From positions 1 through 60,304 of the forward strand of contig JALHQN010000026.1 in assembly GCA_022841915.1 (NCBI GenBank): a stretch of DNA of 60,304 nt, given 5' to 3'. The translations under genes and the position numbers were made by a program. The notes under the pieces are model-generated. The model ran no database searches. It was not told the origin of the DNA and saw only the letters and a program-made list of their open reading frames with translations. This stretch comes from Burkholderiales bacterium (lineage in GTDB: Bacteria; Pseudomonadota; Gammaproteobacteria; Burkholderiales; WYBJ01). Shown here in pieces: positions 56,203-60,304 of this stretch; positions within the stretch are counted from its first letter, which is position 1, and every line of letters starts with the position of its first letter.

Positions 56203-57144
56203 CTACGTGCATCGCTTCGGTTTGCCGACATTCGGTCTACTGGCGCACTCTGCGCGATGCTCCACAGAGGCGACTCCACTTTGGCGAGCCTGCAGCCAAG
56301 CTTTTGGAGACAGACCTAACGATTGCACAAAGGCTCGCGAGAACGACGCTGCACTGGCATAGCCCAGCTTCTCGCTTGCCAGTTTGATCGAGCTTCCCGC
56401 CAGGAGCATCGACTGCGCGAGCGACACTCGCCACCGCAACAGGTAGTCGGCTGGTGTCGTCCCTACCTGCTGCTTGAACTCAGCTGCGAAGGCACTGCGT
56501 GACATCCCCGCAGCTTGGGCCATACTTCCCAGAGCCCATGCGTCCCCCGGCCTCTCGTGCATTGCGGTAAGCGCGCGGGCCAGTTTTGCGTGCGCAAGCC
56601 CATAGATCAATCCCGGCGTCATTCCCGCTTGATCGGGGTGATCCAACAGCCAGCGCAGCAACTGCAGCAGCAGCACCTCGAAGAGTCGATCGGCCAAGAG
56701 GCGTTGACCGCAGCGCACACGCTCGGTCTCGGCGAACAGCAAGGCCAGCGTCTGTTCAATCCCGTCAACCGAGTGCAAAGGCAGCACAACCACCGAGGGC
56801 AGCGCCACCACCACCGGATGCCGGCCACCGCCTTCGAAGTCCACGGTGGCGCACACGAAGTCGGATCCCTCCGCGGGCGCATTGTGGAACTGGTGCTCTA
56901 GGGGGCGCGGGTAGAGCAGCAGGGTCGGCTCCGTCACCTTGATCTTGCGTGGAGCACCACTGCGCGGCCGGTGCGTGACCACCATCTCCCCACGGCGCAA
57001 AACATGAAGGAAGCCACGTCCTGCTTGGGCGTCGAACTGCGTGACGCCACACAAAGTGCCGGCATGGAAGAGGTGGGTACGCACCCGAAAGCGTTCGAGC
57101 AGCCCGGACAGCCGATCCACAGGCCCCGCTGAGATTGGTGTCAT
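56203..57144 (-). CDS. AraC-family regulator with cupin-type sensing domain
   Basis: A 313-residue protein. Residues about 1-180 form a cupin-like AraC_binding_6 domain (MTPISAGPVDRLSGLLERFR, LLYPRPLEHQFHNAP). Residues about 195-300 carry two helix-turn-helix motifs (WALGSMAQAAGMSRSAFAAE then KLASEKLGYASAASFSRAF). A GGAG site precedes the ATG. It is divergent from the protoglobin/AhpD-like pair and probably activates them. Paired ATCATACAC repeats lie in the shared region. In the family, this sensing domain often responds to small hydrophobic or reactive compounds. Confidence 0.88.
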   Translation of the reverse strand: MTPISAGPVDRLSGLLERFRVRTHLFHAGTLCGVTQFDAQAGRGFLHVLRRGEMVVTHRPRSGAPRKIKVTEPTLLLYPRPLEHQFHNAPAEGSDFVCATVDFEGGGRHPVVVALPSVVVLPLHSVDGIEQTLALLFAETERVRCGQRLLADRLFEVLLLQLLRWLLDHPDQAGMTPGLIYGLAHAKLARALTAMHERPGDAWALGSMAQAAGMSRSAFAAEFKQQVGTTPADYLLRWRVSLAQSMLLAGSSIKLASEKLGYASAASFSRAFVQSLGLSPKAWLQARQSGVASVEHRAECASRPNVGKPKRCT

Positions 57145-57195
57145 GGTCGACTCCGCTTGGACGAAATGGATCGTTTTATGGACTGTACGTATCCA

Positions 57196-57219
57196 ATCAT
57201 ACACCCGACGATCATACAC
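57196..57219. promoter_or_regulatory. Direct repeats, probable AraC-type binding sites
   Basis: ATCATACAC occurs at 57196-57204 and again at 57211-57219, 15 bp apart in the same orientation. This lies between the divergent AraC-type gene and the protoglobin gene, about 60 bp before the latter. Direct repeats like these are usual for AraC-family activators. Confidence 0.45.
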
Positions 57220-57279
57220 TTTCGTCCAGCGCACGGTCATATCCGTGTCGCGCCACCCCACCGGACTCCAGGAGAACTC

Positions 57280-57948
57280 ATGAAACCCAACTCACTCCTC
57301 ACCGCCACTCTCGTGGCCGCACTGGCCGTTGCCGTGACCCCGAGCGCCGCAGCGCAATCGGCGCCGGCCATCCCCGGCTACACAATGGGCCAAAAGACGC
57401 TGGCCAAGGCGCCGTACACGCTGGCCAATCTGGAATCACTGAAGAGAACCTTGCTGTTCACCGACGAAGACATTCGCTACCTGCGCATGAGCAAGACGAT
57501 CCTGGCCGACCAGACCGAAGCGATCCTCGATGTCTGGTACGGCTTCGTCGCCTCCACACCGGAGTTGGTCGTGTACTTCAAGAACAACAAGACTGGAGCT
57601 CCCGACAGCGCCTACCTGGGCGCCGTTCGCAAACGCTTCGGTCAGTGGATCGCCGACACGGCCGACGCCAACTACGACCAGGCTTGGCTGGACTACCAAT
57701 ACGAAATCGGCCTGCGACACACTGTGGCGAAGAAGAACAAGACCGACAAGGCCGACAGCATGCCGCTGGTGAACTTCCGCTACCTGTCGGCCATGACGAT
57801 ACCGGTGACGACCACGCTCAAGCCCTTCCTGGCCAAGAAGGGGGCCTCGGCCGCCGATGTCGAAAAAATGCACGCCGCCTGGGTTAAGTCTGTGCTGATG
57901 CAGACCATATTGTGGAGCTACCCCTATGTGCAGAAAGGTCAGTTCTGA
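57280..57948 (+). CDS. Exported protoglobin-domain protein
   Basis: A 222-residue protein with a Sec signal peptide (cleavage near SAAAQ, residue 26) and a protoglobin domain: IPGYTMGQ, LLFTDEDIRYLRMSKTIL, DVWYGFVAS and YEIGLRHTVAKKNK. His147 is a good candidate for the proximal haem ligand. Protoglobins bind O2, CO or NO. A periplasmic location is unusual for this fold. GGAG lies 6 bp before the ATG. An AhpD-like gene follows after 63 bp on the same strand, suggesting joint control by the divergent AraC regulator. Confidence 0.82.
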   Translation: MKPNSLLTATLVAALAVAVTPSAAAQSAPAIPGYTMGQKTLAKAPYTLANLESLKRTLLFTDEDIRYLRMSKTILADQTEAILDVWYGFVASTPELVVYFKNNKTGAPDSAYLGAVRKRFGQWIADTADANYDQAWLDYQYEIGLRHTVAKKNKTDKADSMPLVNFRYLSAMTIPVTTTLKPFLAKKGASAADVEKMHAAWVKSVLMQTILWSYPYVQKGQF

Positions 57949-58011
57949 ACCACCGAACGACATCACTTATCGGCTCTGTTCTCTAGCCCATCCCAACGAG
58001 AAGGATTCACC

Positions 58012-58557
58012 ATGAACCGCGTTCCCCTGATTGATCGAAACGTTACCACCGCCGAGCGCAAAGCGCTGCTCGACGCTATCCACGCCGCGTTCGGCACAAC
58101 GCCCAATATGTTCCGCGCGGTAGCCAATTCACCCGCCGCGCTGAAGAGCATGTGGTCGGCCTTCGGTGCCTTAGGCTCGGGGAAGATTGCGCCGAAGCTA
58201 GGAGAGCAGATTGCCGTAGCGGTGGCCGACCGCAATGCCTGCGAATACTGCCTGGCGGCCCATACCGCGCTTGGCCGCAAAGCCGGTGCCAGCGCTGAAG
58301 AGATGCATCACGCCCAAGCAGGTGAGTCGGCGGATGCAAAGACGCAGGCCGCGTTGCACTTCGCGCTCAAGCTCGTCAATGATCGCGGCCAGGTCAGCGA
58401 TGCCGATGTGCACGGACTGCGTCAGGTCGGATTCGGTGACGAAGAGATCGTCGAGATTCTGGCTCACGTAGCACTGAATCTCTTTACCAATTACGTGAAC
58501 GTTGCGTTCGCAGTTCCGGTCGACTTTCCAGCCATCAAGCTGCGTCGCGCCGCCTGA
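58012..58557 (+). CDS. Carboxymuconolactone decarboxylase/AhpD-like protein
   Basis: A 181-residue helical protein. The AhpD core motif reads ACEYCLAAHT, giving a CxxC pair (Cys77, Cys80) and His84. The upstream region PNMFRAVANSPAALKSMWSAF is typical of the CMD/peroxidase-related family. Such proteins reduce hydroperoxides using the two cysteines or act in thiol redox relays. It forms an operon with the protoglobin gene. A strong hairpin follows 28 bp after its stop. Confidence 0.88.
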   Translation: MNRVPLIDRNVTTAERKALLDAIHAAFGTTPNMFRAVANSPAALKSMWSAFGALGSGKIAPKLGEQIAVAVADRNACEYCLAAHTALGRKAGASAEEMHHAQAGESADAKTQAALHFALKLVNDRGQVSDADVHGLRQVGFGDEEIVEILAHVALNLFTNYVNVAFAVPVDFPAIKLRRAA

Positions 58558-58585
58558 TCCTTTCAACAATAGGCAACGCAACCCC

Positions 58586-58609
58586 GCCCGGCGCAAGCGC
58601 GCGCCGGGC
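58586..58609 (+). terminator. Intrinsic-terminator-like hairpin
   Basis: A perfect 9-bp GC-rich stem (GCCCGGCGC/GCGCCGGGC) with loop AAGCGC lies 28 bp after the AhpD-like gene and is followed by TTCT. The T-tract is short, so strength is uncertain. Confidence 0.65.
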
Positions 58610-59978
58610 TTCTACCGAGATCGCGCTGAATCATCAACTGTTGGCGACGATCGAATTGTTCTCCCAGGGGAGGCCATTCCCAGTCGCCACCAACACAAAC
58701 TGCTCACTTCGATGTCATCGTAGAACGTGGGCGCTACGCCTCTGCCGCGAGAACAGAGGTTAGCCGATTGGCATTGATGACCCTGTCAAATTCTGCGCCA
58801 TTCGGGAACTTCAAGGTCCCCGCTCAGCACAAGGGCCGCCCCTCACGACATCACCCTGAAGAGCTTCGTCGCAGACCTTCGCCAATTCGGATGCACGCCC
58901 AGCATCATGAAGCCGAAGCTGTCCGGGGTGTTGCGGCCCGCGAGCGCCATCTCCGCGCGAACGGCCCCCTACCGAGCACAGGCCGTGCCACGCAGCTGTT
59001 CCGGACTGTCGGAGAAAAGGCAGGCGCTCGTGCGCCCGATTCCATTGTTGCCGCCGCTCGACAGGAACGGGTGAGGCCCTTCGACACGGATGTCGTCGGC
59101 GTCGACGTCATGCGCTTCCCCCCCATTTGACGCAATGCCGCTGGAAGCCTTCCAGGTCTAGCTCAGGCCCCCATCCGTGATCGCCTTCAGCGATGTCTCC
59201 ATGGTCAAGTCGCAGCAAGTTCCGTCGAACATTACGCCGTCCGCGCACCGGTCGATATACGATCGCCCCCAACCGACGCCCGCGACGTGGCCACGGCACT
59301 CCCACAGGCCCATCCCCTCCTTATCCCGCATCCGATTCGTGCCACTCACCATAGCAGCCCCCCACTCGTTCCATGGATCTGCGACGTTCGCAGCCGTCGC
59401 CTAGGGGGAAACTCTCCACTCGGGCATCATCTGACCGGTACTCGTGCGTTCGCACATCAGCGCCACAGACGAACCGACAGGCACCTCGCTCGGTAGCGTC
59501 CAGGGAAGATCGGAGAGAAGCTTGATGCCTGGATCCTGGCCCAGCGTGCTGATGGCGAAGTCGATGGGCTGTGCCGAACGAAAGCTTCGCACTCGCGAAT
59601 CCCGTATCGCGAAGCAGACGTCGATGTGGCCCTCGCCCTGTACCTCGGTCCACGACAGATGCTCGCTGCCCCCGCGCATCCAGAACTTTTTCGTGTGACG
59701 ATAGTGCAGTCTATTGCACTGGATACAGGCCTGGAGAACCAACCGCTGCGCGTTGCGGATATCCCAAAAAGGGCTTACTCATCGGATCGAAAGCGGGCGC
59801 GAACCTTTTCGGCTCGGGAACCGACGACATCCTTACCCCTCCTTGCAATCGCGCATTCCGTTCCTAGCGAGTGCCTGGGGGTGGGCTTGTGATTCAACCC
59901 GAGTATGAGTTCGGGAAGAGAATGCAGTAACCTATCTGTCCGATCGGCAACAATGCCGGAACGCCAGGAGGAGAGCCC
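58610..59978. other. Long gene-poor region with possible decayed genes
   Basis: About 1.4 kb with no recognised gene. Two minus-strand frames, 59401-59742 (with QPIDFAISTLGQDPGIKLLS) and 59158-59352 (with GWGRSYIDRCADGVMFDGTC), look protein-like. They lie in different frames and may be fragments of one decayed exported protein. No ribosome binding site or family was identified. Confidence 0.4.
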
Positions 59979-60304
59979 ATGGATTTCGCATACACGCCGC
60001 AACAGGAAGCACTGCGACGCGAGGTTCGTCGATTTATCAATCAGAATGTCACCGACGACGTCGCTGAAGAGATCGAGAATCAGACCCATCCCCGAGGCGG
60101 AGGGCCACTGATAAACGAGTTATTCAAGAAAATCCACGACAAAGGCTGGCTGGGCATTGCCTATCCGACGGAATATGGCGGACAGGGGGGGGATCGCATC
60201 AGCCAATATATCGTCGAGGAAGAGTTTCTCAGGGTCGGCATTCCTGTCGGCTTGGGTGGCAGCGGTGCCCCCGCAATCATGTCGGCGGGCACGGAGGAGC
60301 AAAA
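59979..60304 (+). CDS. Acyl-CoA dehydrogenase, N-terminal fragment (cut by window edge)
   Basis: The frame from an ATG at 59979 gives 108 codons and runs off the window. The product opens MDFAYTPQQEALRREVRRFI and continues with GWLGIAYPTEYGGQGG, the N-terminal helical domain of acyl-CoA dehydrogenases. These flavoenzymes form the alpha-beta double bond of an acyl-CoA. AGGAGGAG lies 7 bp before the ATG. The substrate and the catalytic Glu cannot be judged from this fragment. Confidence 0.88.
   Translation, partial: MDFAYTPQQEALRREVRRFINQNVTDDVAEEIENQTHPRGGGPLINELFKKIHDKGWLGIAYPTEYGGQGGDRISQYIVEEEFLRVGIPVGLGGSGAPAIMSAGTEEQ

Noticed and set aside
1-60304. CRISPR arrays, prophage genes, rRNA operon
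   Set aside because: No regularly spaced direct repeats, no phage structural or lysis genes, and no rRNA-like sequence were seen.

Overview
The window is GC-rich, with tightly packed genes, ATGA-type start/stop overlaps and mostly clear GGAG-type ribosome binding sites. The gene content points to a betaproteobacterium, most likely Burkholderiales. The indicators are a paired cyanophycin synthetase locus with its companion ABC transporter and DUF1854 protein, five Bug/TctC-type periplasmic receptors with no linked membrane subunits, a PHB-depolymerase-type esterase beside a CopG regulator, and a BigR sulfur operon. No rRNA, tRNA, CRISPR array or phage module was recognised.

Layout. (1) 1-5439: cyanophycin locus, with two synthetase genes on the minus strand (one cut by the window edge) divergent from an ABC transporter and a DUF1854 protein. 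(2) 5773-21399: envelope and stress block. It holds a lipoprotein phospholipase D, a four-gene MacAB/NodT-type efflux operon, a VIT-family transporter, an OYE plus alcohol dehydrogenase pair, an OmpA/DUF4398 lipoprotein pair, a polyphosphate kinase 2 and a ClsB-like cardiolipin synthase. (3) 21686-30287: trans-aconitate methyltransferase, an amidase with a 60-residue partner, NDH-2, a hypothetical gene, and an overlapping pair made of a nuclease-like protein and an XPD/DinG-like helicase. (4) 30737-39430: acyl-CoA and uptake region with a 36-codon leader ORF, three crotonases, four Bug receptors and an M20 amidohydrolase. (5) 39922-43817: esterase/CopG pair, an AlkB remnant and small membrane proteins. 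(6) 43970-54870: mosaic region in which right-end and left-end fragments of one integrase-type IS family alternate around cargo. The cargo is a BigR/persulfide dioxygenase/PmpAB/SulP sulfur operon, an SNase fusion, an MmgE/PrpD gene, a decayed flavoprotein, and a methyltransferase/LysR pair. (7) 55034-60304: a fifth Bug receptor, AraC regulator/protoglobin/AhpD-like genes, a long gene-poor stretch, and the start of an acyl-CoA dehydrogenase.

Working together. Region 1 makes and handles the nitrogen reserve cyanophycin. Region 4 looks like uptake and CoA-dependent breakdown of an unidentified organic acid. Region 6 contains the clearest regulatory architecture: two divergent promoters whose -35 boxes lie inside one inverted repeat, next to a redox-sensing ArsR repressor that keeps both sensor cysteines. 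The most unusual structural observation is the repeated right-left-right-left-right order of IS fragments, all in the same orientation. Functions are assigned from motif recognition only; no database search was run.
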